Part shown: positions 17,737 to 25,178 of the stretch, piece after piece
Layout of the letters: every line of letters starts with the position of its first letter
Numbering within the stretch: position 1 is the first letter of the stretch
Assembly (NCBI GenBank): GCA_900546695.1
Contig: URDX01000015.1
Location: 1-40,699, forward strand
DNA from: an uncultured Eubacteriales bacterium
Lineage (GTDB): Bacteria; Bacillota; Clostridia; Oscillospirales; CAG-272
Direction of reading: 5' to 3'
DNA: 40,699 nt
The notes under the pieces: model-generated
What the model was told of the DNA's origin: nothing
Database searches by the model: none
The model's input: only the letters and a program-made list of their open reading frames with translations
Made by a program: the position numbers and the translations under genes

Positions 17737-20685
17737 TCACACGGTATCCGGGTCAATATCTATGCTGACGGTGCAGCCGCCGAGCCCCTTTTCTCCGCCC
17801 GCGCCGAGCAGGCGGCGCAGCAGCTCTCTTGTGCGGCTGTCCTGTTTTATTTTACATACTATCCTGTATCGAAACAGCCTGTTTACACGGTAAACGGCAG
17901 CCTCGAACGGTCCGAAGCATATCAGCGCTACATCGCGATATTCGCCGCCTATCAGCTCGGTCAGCAGCCGATAAAGCTCGGTGCTCGCAGCCATGACCGA
18001 CCGCTCATCCTCGCCCGTCACCGATATCAGCGCGATATGGCAGAACGGCGGAAAGAGCATCGCCCTGCGATAGGCAATCTCGCTCCTGTAAAAGGAATCG
18101 TAATCCTGACGCGACGCGCATTCTATCACCGGGTGATCGGGGTTGCAGGTCTGAATGACCGCTTTGCCCTGCTGTCCGGCGCGCCCCGCTCTGCCGACGA
18201 GCTGCGTTATCATCGAAAACGCCCTCTCGCTCGCCCTGAAATCCTCGAGATACAGCGCCGTATCCGCAAGTATCACGCCCGACACATCGACCGCGGGGAA
18301 ATCGTGTCCCTTTGTGACCATCTGCGTGCCGAGCAGAATGTCATATTCATGCGCACGGAAGCGACCAAGCATCTCATAGAACGAATTCTTTGCGGAGGTC
18401 GTATCCGCATCCATACGCAGTATGCGCGCGGAGGGATAGCGCGTTTTCAGCTCCTCCTCCACCCGCTGTATGCCGAAGCCGACGCGGGTCATGTGCTCGC
18501 ACCCGCATGAAGGGCATTTTTCGGGTATGCGCTGACGGTGCCCGCAGAAATGGCAGACAAGCTCATCACCCGTGCGCCCCGTATGATAGGTCATAGAGAC
18601 GCTGCAATTCGGGCAATGTACCGCCTCGCGACATGACGGGCATATCATAAAATGATTGTATCCGCGCCGATTCATGAACAAAATCACCTGACGGTGCGCC
18701 GCAAGCGTCTGTCTTATGCTCTCGTCGAGCTCGCGCCCGATAAGCACCCCGCAGCGCAGATCGGCAGCCACCCCCGAAACGGTAACGGCGGGCATCGGCT
18801 TACCGCTGAACCGCTCGTCAAGACGAACAAGCTGATAACGCCCGCTGCTCGCCTTATAAAAGCTTTCGACCGACGGCGTTGCCGACGCGAGAAGCAGCAT
18901 CGCACGGTGCTTTCCGCAGCGATACGCGGCAACATCACGCGCATGATAGCGCGGAGATGAATCCGATTTATAGGTATGCTCCTGCTCCTCGTCGATAACG
19001 ATGAGCCCGAGCCTGTCAAACGATGCAAACACCGCAGAGCGCGTACCGATACATATCTGCGCCTCGCCGCGCTTTATACGGCGGTAAGCGTCGTAGCGCT
19101 CGCCGTGCGAGAGCATCGAATGGATAACTACGGTCCTGTCGCCGTATACGCCGCTGAAATACGACACCGTCTGAGGCGTGAGCGATATTTCGGGCACAAG
19201 CACTATGACCTGTCTGCCGTCGGCGAGCACGCGGTCTATCATCGCCTTTATTACGCGCGTCTTTCCGCTGCCCGTAACGCCGTACAGCAGCGATGCGCAT
19301 GCCTCACCGAGCGAATAGCGCTGCTCAATCTGTTCATACGCCCGCTGCTGAGCAGGCGAGAGCGCGCCGAGCGCGGGATGTGTCTTTGTGCTCTGCCCGT
19401 CCGATGCGCGGTCATTACCCGCGCCGCCGGCCGTCTGCAAAGCACCGCCGTTTGCGGCGCTGCCTTCGACATTGCGCCCGTCATTGCTTTCAACGCTGTT
19501 TTCAGCGTTGGTTTCGGTATTGTTTTTTGCGTTATTCTCGACGGTGCTTCCGACGCGGTTTTCGGTGCTGTTTTCGATGTTGTATCCGACGTTGCTTCCG
19601 ATGTTATTTTCGCAGTTGTTTTCGTTGTAGCTTTCTGCGTAAGCCGTCGGCAGAAACGAGCGGTAGCTTTCGCGTTTTTCAAGCTGAGCAAGTCCCTTTT
19701 TCACGAGCCTGGTAACCGCCGCGCGGTCACAGCCCAGCTCCGAGCAGAGGCGGTCGAGCCGTGCGCCGTCGGGATAGTCCGACAGTCGGCGGAGAAGTGC
19801 CGCCATAACGGGTGCGCGGCGCTCAAGCCCTGCCGCCGAAGACTCCGCATCGGCGGGCGATACCGCGAGCCGCACCGTTTCAACATAGCTTTTTCCTATC
19901 CGCTTAACAACGACAGACGATACTGCGCAGCCCTTATCTTCAAGCCTGGCAAGTGCGCGGCGCAGCGATTGCTCCGCGACCGACGAGATACGCACGGCTC
20001 CCGAGCGCGTTCCCGGCGACATGAGCAGCGCAAGCGCCCGCCGTTCGGTCGGGGTAAGCGTAGCAGCTGCATCAACCGAATCAACTGCATCAGCCGAGTT
20101 CGTCGCATCAGCCGTTCCGCCCGAGCCATCGCCAAACGTTTCCGGTACAAATGCATCACCCGAAATTTTCCGAACAAACGCCCCGCCCGACACGGCATTC
20201 ATGCCGTCGACGAGCGCTCGCCCGCGCTCGGTCAGCATATATTCTCTGTCTGCGCGCCCGAGCATAAACGCGGGAATTATCGCGTAGACCGCTTCGCCTA
20301 TCGAGCAAAACAGATGCTCCTGCATGTACTGCACAAGCCCCAAAAACTCCTCCGAAAGATGAAGCTCCGAGCCGAGCAGGTCACATATCTCCTTATATCG
20401 CGGTCTGCAGCCGTCCTCACGCGGAGACGGTGTGTCCGACACGCCCATGACGAGCGCGGTGCACGGACGGTTTCCCTGCCCAAAAGGAACGGTTACAAAG
20501 TCGCCCGCGCGGACAGCGCCCTGCAGCTCCGCGGGTATCTTATAGTCAAAAAGCCGAGCGGCACGGTACGGCAGATCAAGGGGGCAGACCTGCGCATAAA
20601 GCACGTCTCTGCCGCCCGCCGCACCGACATTTCCGTCGGCTGTCGGATATTCGTTTACAGACGTGACCTCACGCCCCGAGCTCAT
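17737..20685 (-). CDS. priA: Primosomal helicase PriA with two repeat expansions
   Basis: A 982-residue replication-restart helicase, about 150-250 residues longer than usual. The N-terminal 3'-OH-binding domain (about 30-140) and winged-helix parts are followed by the helicase core: Walker A GVTGSGKT (469-476) and DEEQEH. Four zinc-binding CxxC pairs follow (CPSC, CPNC, CHFC, CPSC), then the C-terminal helicase lobe (QLVGRAGRAG). Two insertions explain the length: an alanine/aspartate run with a hexapeptide repeat at about 190-210, and 14 tandem tetrapeptides (354-409) in an Asn-rich linker just before the helicase core. The reading frame stays open and all motifs are intact. The ATG overlaps the rpoZ stop by four bases. 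coaBC, often between rpoZ and priA, is missing. Confidence 0.95.
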   Translation of the reverse strand: MSSGREVTSVNEYPTADGNVGAAGGRDVLYAQVCPLDLPYRAARLFDYKIPAELQGAVRAGDFVTVPFGQGNRPCTALVMGVSDTPSPREDGCRPRYKEICDLLGSELHLSEEFLGLVQYMQEHLFCSIGEAVYAIIPAFMLGRADREYMLTERGRALVDGMNAVSGGAFVRKISGDAFVPETFGDGSGGTADATNSADAVDSVDAAATLTPTERRALALLMSPGTRSGAVRISSVAEQSLRRALARLEDKGCAVSSVVVKRIGKSYVETVRLAVSPADAESSAAGLERRAPVMAALLRRLSDYPDGARLDRLCSELGCDRAAVTRLVKKGLAQLEKRESYRSFLPTAYAESYNENNCENNIGSNVGYNIENSTENRVGSTVENNAKNNTETNAENSVESNDGRNVEGSAANGGALQTAGGAGNDRASDGQSTKTHPALGALSPAQQRAYEQIEQRYSLGEACASLLYGVTGSGKTRVIKAMIDRVLADGRQVIVLVPEISLTPQTVSYFSGVYGDRTVVIHSMLSHGERYDAYRRIKRGEAQICIGTRSAVFASFDRLGLIVIDEEQEHTYKSDSSPRYHARDVAAYRCGKHRAMLLLASATPSVESFYKASSGRYQLVRLDERFSGKPMPAVTVSGVAADLRCGVLIGRELDESIRQTLAAHRQVILFMNRRGYNHFMICPSCREAVHCPNCSVSMTYHTGRTGDELVCHFCGHRQRIPEKCPSCGCEHMTRVGFGIQRVEEELKTRYPSARILRMDADTTSAKNSFYEMLGRFRAHEYDILLGTQMVTKGHDFPAVDVSGVILADTALYLEDFRASERAFSMITQLVGRAGRAGQQGKAVIQTCNPDHPVIECASRQDYDSFYRSEIAYRRAMLFPPFCHIALISVTGEDERSVMAASTELYRLLTELIGGEYRDVALICFGPFEAAVYRVNRLFRYRIVCKIKQDSRTRELLRRLLGAGGEKGLGGCTVSIDIDPDTV
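19459..19626 (-). repeat. 12-bp tandem repeat inside priA (14 tetrapeptides)
   Basis: The bases encode residues 354-409 of PriA as 14 consecutive four-residue units. Examples are NENN, CENN, IGSN, VGYN, IENS, TENR, VENN, TETN and VESN. The consensus is x-E/G-N/S-N/S, and the first position alternates mainly among V, I, A, T and N. Every unit is exactly 12 bases, so changes in copy number keep the frame. The units are degenerate in sequence. Confidence 0.85.
20069..20114 (-). repeat. 18-bp tandem repeat inside priA
   Basis: About 2.5 copies of an 18-base unit beginning GCATCA (20069, 20087, 20105 on the plus strand) encode an Ala/Asp/Ser-rich stretch near PriA residues 192-206. Confidence 0.65.
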
Positions 20686-20960
20686 TTCTCCTCGACGGGG
20701 ACGGTCGAATCGATTATCTTGTACTCACCGTCCGAGAGGCGTCTGATAGCGCACTTTACCGCCTTCTCGTCGCGAATCTCTCTGTTTATCATCGAAGCGA
20801 TGCTCTTATCGGTCTCCTTCGATGCGATAGCACGCTCTGCGTTCTCGCGCGAGCGGCAGTACTCGTCGGTAACGAGTCGCGCGCACTTAGCGGTAGCGGT
20901 AACTACCACGTAACGGTTATACTTGCCTCCGCACAATTCGTTTGCTGTTGGATGTAACAT
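20682..20960 (-). CDS. rpoZ: RNA polymerase omega subunit
   Basis: A 92-residue protein matching the omega subunit, which helps assemble and stabilise RNA polymerase. The N-terminal helix begins MLHPTANEL, and the conserved YRYVVV-like core appears as NRYVVVTATAKCARL. A RAI..KETDKSIASMINREI segment follows, leading to the C-terminal acidic tail. The start is the ATG at 20960 (AAAGG about 12 bases upstream); the longer ORF to 21089 overlaps gmk and is not used. It is followed by priA with a four-base overlap. Confidence 0.92.
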   Translation of the reverse strand: MLHPTANELCGGKYNRYVVVTATAKCARLVTDEYCRSRENAERAIASKETDKSIASMINREIRDEKAVKCAIRRLSDGEYKIIDSTVPVEEK

Positions 20961-21054
20961 TTCTATACCATGCCTTTCAATAATATATTCTGTCCCATGC
21001 CGCCGCGACGCATTCGGCAGAACGGCGAACACCTGAATTTCGCTGCGGTGACGC

Positions 21055-21669
21055 TCAGCGGTCGAAATAATGCTCGACAAGCTCCTCAACGCCGCTCTGA
21101 TCGGGGATAAAGCCGTTCATAACGCCTATCATCTCATCCGCGGCACGCTCGGTAGCTCCATGCTCGTTGACAATGATGCAGTCGTACTCTCTCCATCTTG
21201 CGAGCTCGTCGCGTGTGATACGCATGCGGTCGTCGACCGATGCCTTCGAGTTCGTACCCCTGCCCTCAAGCCTTCTTCTCTGCTCCGACGCACACGGCGG
21301 TATGATAAACACGCGCCGCACCGACGGATATATCTTTGCTATATTCTCAGCGCCGTGAACATCGACGTCGAGTATCAGCCTGATATCGTTTTTAACTGCG
21401 TTTTCGATCTCGGATTTCGGGGTTCCGTAGCCGTTTCCGCTGTAATAGTTGTATTCGGCAAGCTCGCCCGCGCCGACCATCTCGTCAAAGCGCTTTCGGG
21501 TTATAAAATAGTAGTCCCGTCCGTCTATCTCTCCCTTGCGGGGTGAGCGCGTTGTTACGGAGACGGCTTTTCTGCACCCTATCTTGCCGATAAGCAGCTC
21601 TATGATAGTGCCCTTTCCGCTCCCCGACGGTCCCGATATTACAAAAATGAGGTCGCTCGGATTGCCCAT
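21055..21669 (-). CDS. gmk: Guanylate kinase
   Basis: A 204-residue kinase converting GMP to GDP. The P-loop is SGPSGSGKGT close to the N terminus. The GMP-binding segment is SVTTRSPRKGEIDGRDYYFI, and ILDVDVHGAENI and FIIPP follow the family order. The start is uncertain: ATG at 21669 gives the usual N-terminal distance to the P-loop, but ATGs at 21681 and 21711 are also in frame and none has a convincing Shine-Dalgarno. It lies between remA and rpoZ, the standard Firmicute order. Confidence 0.95.
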   Translation of the reverse strand: MGNPSDLIFVISGPSGSGKGTIIELLIGKIGCRKAVSVTTRSPRKGEIDGRDYYFITRKRFDEMVGAGELAEYNYYSGNGYGTPKSEIENAVKNDIRLILDVDVHGAENIAKIYPSVRRVFIIPPCASEQRRRLEGRGTNSKASVDDRMRITRDELARWREYDCIIVNEHGATERAADEMIGVMNGFIPDQSGVEELVEHYFDR

Positions 21670-21799
21670 GCTTCTGACCATAGCTTCCGTTTTCCGAAAG
21701 CACCCTTTCATGCTGTATTGCCGCCTGCTGTGCCCGTGGCACGGACCGCAGACCGTTACGGTGATATCAAAGCCGCCGCAGCGGCAAGGCAACACCGCG

Positions 21800-22066
21800 T
21801 CAGAGCTCCTCGGTCTCGCCCTCGTCCTGCGCTGTGTCGTTAAGTCTGCCGGCGATAGTCTCCGGCTGAACCGCGGAAAGTATCACATGCTCGCTGTCGG
21901 TAACTATGACCGAGCGCGTTCTTCTTCCGCATGTAACGTCGATAGCCCTCCCCGTGTCCTTTGCATCCTGCACCATCCGCTTGATAGGTGAAGAATCGGG
22001 GCTGACGAGCGTCACGACCCTGTGTGCCGCGACCATGTTTCCGAAGCCTATATTTATAAATCTCAT
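21800..22066 (-). CDS. remA: RemA family (DUF370) regulator
   Basis: An 88-residue protein of the RemA/DUF370 family, recognised from MRFINIGFGNMVAAHRVVTL, IKRMVQDAKDTGRAIDVTCG and RRTRSVIVTDS. In Bacillus subtilis RemA is a ring-forming DNA-binding activator of matrix and osmoprotection genes. GGAGGAAAG lies directly before the ATG. It is 27 bases after yicC and precedes gmk, as in other Firmicutes. Targets in this organism are unknown. Confidence 0.92.
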   Translation of the reverse strand: MRFINIGFGNMVAAHRVVTLVSPDSSPIKRMVQDAKDTGRAIDVTCGRRTRSVIVTDSEHVILSAVQPETIAGRLNDTAQDEGETEEL

Positions 22067-22093
22067 AGCCTTTCCTCCGCGGGTATCCCGACA

Positions 22094-22981
22094 TCACTCG
22101 AGATTCTGTACTTGCTCTCTTATGCGCTCGAGCTCACTCTTCATCTCAACGACGGTGTCGGTCATATGCACGTCCGAGACCTTGCTGCCGATGGTATTTA
22201 TCTCGCGCCCGATCTCCTGAACGAGAAAATCGAGCCGTCTGCCGACCGCATCGTCGGATACGAGCGCAGCGCCGAAGGCATCGAGATGACTGTGCAGCCG
22301 CACCGTCTCCTCGTCTACCGCCGCCTTGTCGGCAAATATCGCACACTCGGTTATGATGCGCGCTTCATCGGGCGCTCCCGCGCCGCGAGCCTCAAGCACC
22401 GCACGCAGCTTTGTCTCCAGCCGCGCACGGTAAGCCTCATTCATCCTTGGCTCCTCGCGCTCTATCTCACCGACGAGCGCACCGAGATGCGCAAGCTTTC
22501 CGCCGAGATCCCGGCAGATATTGTCGCCCTCCGCGACCCTCATGGTGATAAACGAATCGACGGCGCGCACGACAACGCTCATTATATCCTCGGTATCCTG
22601 CTCGGTTACGCTGCTCTCCGTTTCGGTAAATACCGCACGGTCCGATGCAACGGTCATGACGCTGATATCGTCCTTAAGCCCGTATTCGTCGCGCATCTGC
22701 CGCAGCAGCTCGATATATCTGCCGAGATATTCGCGGTCGAGCGAAAGCTCGGTCTCTCCGCCGCCCGTGCGCGTTACAGAGATAAAGACGTCCACCTTTC
22801 CGCGGACGACTCCGCGGCTCTGCAGATACGGCTTTATCCTCTCCTCGGCTGCGCCGTATGCGCGCGGCATACGTATATTGCAGTCAAGAAAGCGGTTGTT
22901 GACGCTTTTCAGCTCGACTGTGATGCTCTTACCGCCGACAATGTCGCTGCATCTGCCGAAGGCTGTCATACTCCTCGCCAT
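22094..22981 (-). CDS. yicC: YicC/YloC family endoribonuclease
   Basis: A 295-residue YicC-family protein: MARSMTAFGR at the N terminus, ELKSVNNRFLD (about 26-36) and the C-terminal RLDFLVQEIGREINTIGSK..D are family hallmarks. Members are oligomeric endoribonucleases involved in mRNA and small-RNA turnover. AGAGGAGA precedes the ATG at 22981. It is the first gene of the long operon, about 60 bases from the predicted transcription start. Confidence 0.93.
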   Translation of the reverse strand: MARSMTAFGRCSDIVGGKSITVELKSVNNRFLDCNIRMPRAYGAAEERIKPYLQSRGVVRGKVDVFISVTRTGGGETELSLDREYLGRYIELLRQMRDEYGLKDDISVMTVASDRAVFTETESSVTEQDTEDIMSVVVRAVDSFITMRVAEGDNICRDLGGKLAHLGALVGEIEREEPRMNEAYRARLETKLRAVLEARGAGAPDEARIITECAIFADKAAVDEETVRLHSHLDAFGAALVSDDAVGRRLDFLVQEIGREINTIGSKVSDVHMTDTVVEMKSELERIREQVQNLE

Positions 22982-23048
22982 TCAGGTCTCCTCTGCCATG
23001 CATTCGGAAAAAGATAACACTACGTCATCTTACCTTCTTACTATGTAT

Positions 23049-23077
23049 AGTTTACACCATTTGCACACTTTTGTCAA
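23049..23077 (-). promoter_or_regulatory. Promoter of the yicC-rsmB operon
   Basis: On the minus strand, TTGACA (23077-23072), a 17-base spacer and TAAACT (23054-23049). It lies directly upstream of yicC with no other gene between. Confidence 0.7.
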
Positions 23078-23163
23078 GGCGCAATTGCGCCCGTATACGG
23101 CTTTTTTCGCAGCGCCGCACATCCCGCCCGATGCCGCGATAACAGATGGCAAGACCGACGGGA

Positions 23164-23844
23164 TTACCGCCCGTCATCGCCGCTCTGCCCTGCATTATCC
23201 GCAGCATCCGTATCGCTGTCAGATACCGCGCGCGGCAGTCTCCACCTGAAATGCGCCGCAAGAAAGCGCAGCAGCACTATCAGCGCAGCGCCCGTCAGCA
23301 TCGCAGGCACGCTCCCGATGCGCTCCCACAGACCCGAAGTGATAACCGCGCCGATTATCGACGCAGAGCAGTAAAAGTATTTTCGGAACACGAACGGAAT
23401 ATCGCCGCTCATCATATCGCGCATGATGCCGCCGCCCACGCCCGTCATAACACCGACAAACGCCGATACGAACATCCCGCAAGACAGCCCCTTTGCGACC
23501 CCAATGCCGACCGCCGTAAAAACGCCGAGCCCGAGAGAATCCATAACGAGCAGCACCGTGTCAAACAGCGCGCGATTGCGGCGCAGCGCCGAGCGTATGC
23601 GCGTGAAGAACATCACCACCGCCGAGCACACGGCTATTATCAGATAAAGCGGGTGCTGCAGCGCCTGCGGCGGCGTGCTGCCCAGCAGCAGATCGCGTAT
23701 TATCCCGCCGCCGACCGCGGTCGTTGCACCGAGTATCGCAACACCGAGAATGTCCATACGTTTTTCTATCCCGACAAGCGCGCCCGATACCGCAAACGCT
23801 ATCGTTCCTATTATTTCGAGTATAAGCGTAACTGTTTCGGTCAT
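23164..23844 (-). CDS. TRIC/UPF0126 family membrane channel-like protein
   Basis: A 227-residue integral membrane protein with about seven hydrophobic segments and an internal duplication: TAVGGGIIRDLL (about 44-55) recurs as TGVGGGIMRDMM (about 132-143). This is the hallmark of the trimeric intracellular cation channel (TRIC)/YadS family, monovalent-cation channels in prokaryotes. The C-terminal tail is hydrophilic and rich in Asp and Ser. The start is the ATG at 23844 with AGGGAG six bases upstream, rather than the longer ORF to 23967. It is transcribed alone from the promoter at 23979-24007; the physiological ion is not known. Confidence 0.85.
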   Translation of the reverse strand: MTETVTLILEIIGTIAFAVSGALVGIEKRMDILGVAILGATTAVGGGIIRDLLLGSTPPQALQHPLYLIIAVCSAVVMFFTRIRSALRRNRALFDTVLLVMDSLGLGVFTAVGIGVAKGLSCGMFVSAFVGVMTGVGGGIMRDMMSGDIPFVFRKYFYCSASIIGAVITSGLWERIGSVPAMLTGAALIVLLRFLAAHFRWRLPRAVSDSDTDAADNAGQSGDDGR

Positions 23845-23978
23845 ATCCGACTCCCTGCATCCATCACGGAAATTATACATTATACTGTATACCGCAGCTA
23901 AAATACTGCAGCCACACATTTTTTTGCATTCATACCGCCGCCGCATTAAGCGACAAAAAGCAAACACTTATCTTCTTG

Positions 23979-24007
23979 ATTATAGCATCACAGAATCAGT
24001 CAGTCAA
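23979..24007 (-). promoter_or_regulatory. Promoter of the TRIC-family gene
   Basis: On the minus strand, TTGACT (24007-24002), a 17-base spacer and TATAAT (23984-23979). The leader to the start codon is about 130 bases. It is divergent from the tRNA-Arg promoter about 95 bases away. The rest of 23,845-24,160 shows nothing else. Confidence 0.7.
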
Positions 24008-24101
24008 GTGAAAAAGCAGCATCAAAAGCAGATATCACCGCCGTCCGCCCCCGCTCCGACGAAAAAAATCAAAAAACAGTCAAACTTTTTTCGAAAAGGT
24101 A

Positions 24102-24130
24102 TTGACAAACCGCTCGCAGTGTGGTATCAT
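24102..24130 (+). promoter_or_regulatory. tRNA-Arg promoter
   Basis: TTGACA (24102-24107), a 17-base spacer and TATCAT (24125-24130) lie 30 bases before the tRNA. Confidence 0.75.
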
Positions 24131-24160
24131 ACATAGGCTTTGTTGAGAGACATAATCAAT

Positions 24161-24236
24161 GCGCCCGTAGCTCAGCGGATAGAGTACTCGGCTACGAACC
24201 GATTGGTCGGAGGTTCGAATCCTCTCGGGCGCGCCA
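24161..24236 (+). tRNA. tRNA-Arg (anticodon ACG)
   Basis: A complete 76-base cloverleaf. The acceptor stem GCGCCCG/CGGGCGC is perfect. The D stem is GCTC/GAGT, the anticodon loop CTACGAA has ACG at 24194-24196, and the T arm is GGAGG-TTCGAAT-CCTCT. The discriminator is G and CCA is encoded. Position 27 with 43 is a mismatch. ACG, read as inosine-CG, decodes CGU/CGC/CGA codons, which are common in the core genes here. Confidence 0.97.
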
Positions 24237-24243
24237 TGTGCAA

Positions 24244-24290
24244 AACCCCTTGAAAACACTGATAACTCCGGTGTTTTCAAGGGGTTTCGT
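24244..24290. terminator. Terminator after tRNA-Arg
   Basis: A perfect 16-bp stem (24244-24259 with 24271-24286) and an 11-base loop start 8 bases after the CCA end. The tail is T-rich but interrupted (TCGTCGTTTT). Confidence 0.75.
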
Positions 24291-24326
24291 CGTTTTAGGA
24301 TTTTGCAAAATAACGCATTTTACTAC

Positions 24327-24734
24327 CTAAATTCGCACAGTTACGCAGTAAAAATGTAGTAGTAGAATTACTTTTTTCAGCTTTTCAAAGGCTTTGCCAA
24401 ACTCGGCAAGCGCTGCTTCAATAAGCATACGCATTTCGAGTTCCGTAATTGTTATTCCCTCTTCGGCAAACATCTCAGATGCTGCAATGAGTGCTTTATT
24501 AAGCTTCTCTTCACCGTGCAGACCCGTATAAATCTGCTCGACTGCCCGAACGACGGTCTTCGCGACCGACTGCTTGGTTTTGTCGTTTATGTACTTTGTA
24601 CAAAGCTGTTTTACGACGACTCCGAGATATCCGGCAAGAGCGGTAAGAACGGTATATGCAGCGCTCAGCCGCCGACAAAATCGAACGGAGTTTCGGCTGA
24701 AATGAGAGCACTTTGGTCGACGACGAAAAAACAC
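24327..24734 (-). pseudogene. LL-H-family phage holin relic
   Basis: The central part of this 135-residue frame looks like an LL-H-type phage holin: one hydrophobic segment (AYTVLTALAGYLGVVV, about 26-41), then KYINDKTKQ, AVEQIYTGLHGEEKLNKAL and the family-typical ITITELEMRMLIEAALAEF. The N terminus before residue 25 is basic and does not fit. The start would be a GTG without a ribosome binding site. A second minus-strand frame (24511-24816) overlaps with a hydrophobic N-terminal part, which suggests a frameshift. No endolysin or other phage genes lie next to it, so it is called a relic. Confidence 0.6.
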
Positions 24735-24832
24735 CCGACAGAGCGCCTGAAACGCCCGTAAGAGCGAAATTTGAGCCGAAACAGCCGAAGATACTCCGTC
24801 CCGGAACGGGGTGCATATTTAGAATCAGCTAA

Positions 24833-25000
24833 AAGAAATGGGAAGGCAGCTATTCTCCGAAATTGCCAAACGGCAAACGCAAAAAATTCAATATCTACGC
24901 CACCGCGCGGGAGGAGTGCGAGGAAAAGCTCAAGGTGCTGATTGCGGAGATGAAAAAGGAGATTGCGGAAATCAAGGCAAACGCAAAAAATGAGGGCTGA
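24833..25000 (+). pseudogene. N-terminal fragment of a tyrosine integrase (arm-binding region)
   Basis: An open frame without a start encodes WEGSYSPKLPNGKRKKF, then IYATAREECEEKLKVLI and a lysine-rich end before TGA at 24998-25000. This resembles the N-terminal AP2-like arm-binding domain of phage/ICE tyrosine integrases, followed by the start of their helical core-binding region. The catalytic domain is absent. It is a truncated relic of a mobile element downstream of tRNA-Arg. Confidence 0.55.
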
Positions 25001-25020
25001 TTGGTTGATCAGCCCTTAAA

Positions 25021-25047
25021 AATTGCGTTGCAGTAGGCAAAGAAAAG
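25021..25047 (+). repeat. Direct repeat copy A
   Basis: TTGCGTTGCAGTAGGCAAAG plus AAAAG; it matches copy B at 23 of 25 bases. It lies just after the integrase fragment and a 9-bp hairpin (24993-25016). Confidence 0.7.
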
Positions 25048-25101
25048 CGGTCGAAACAACTGCGGGTTGTATATTGCGCCTGAAAATAAACGTTGCGGTT
25101 C

Positions 25102-25152
25102 TTGATATCAATGGTGAAGCATGGTATAATGTAACCAAGATAAGCGCTTATC
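25102..25152 (+). promoter_or_regulatory. Promoter and palindromic operator of the XRE gene
   Basis: TTGATA (25102-25107), a 17-base spacer and TATAAT (25125-25130) are followed at the expected transcription start by the perfect 14-base palindrome GATAAGCGCTTATC (25139-25152). The position suggests autorepression by the adjacent regulator. Confidence 0.7.
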
Positions 25153-25178
25153 AATCTAAATGAAAGTGGGAGCACAAT

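Noticed and set aside
18976..20913. A 645-codon plus-strand open frame opposite priA
   Set aside because: Shadow of priA; it includes the mirror of the 12-bp repeats and has no recognisable domain or ribosome binding site.
24161..24236. tRNA-Arg as the attachment site of the present island
   Set aside because: I looked for a second copy of its 3' end (GGTTCGAATCCTC and the acceptor strand) to the right and did not see one; the tRNA-Pro fragment explains the island edge better.
24511..24816. A 101-codon minus-strand frame overlapping the holin relic as a separate gene
   Set aside because: It overlaps the holin frame in another phase and becomes Arg/Ser-rich there; best taken as the frameshifted front of the same relic.
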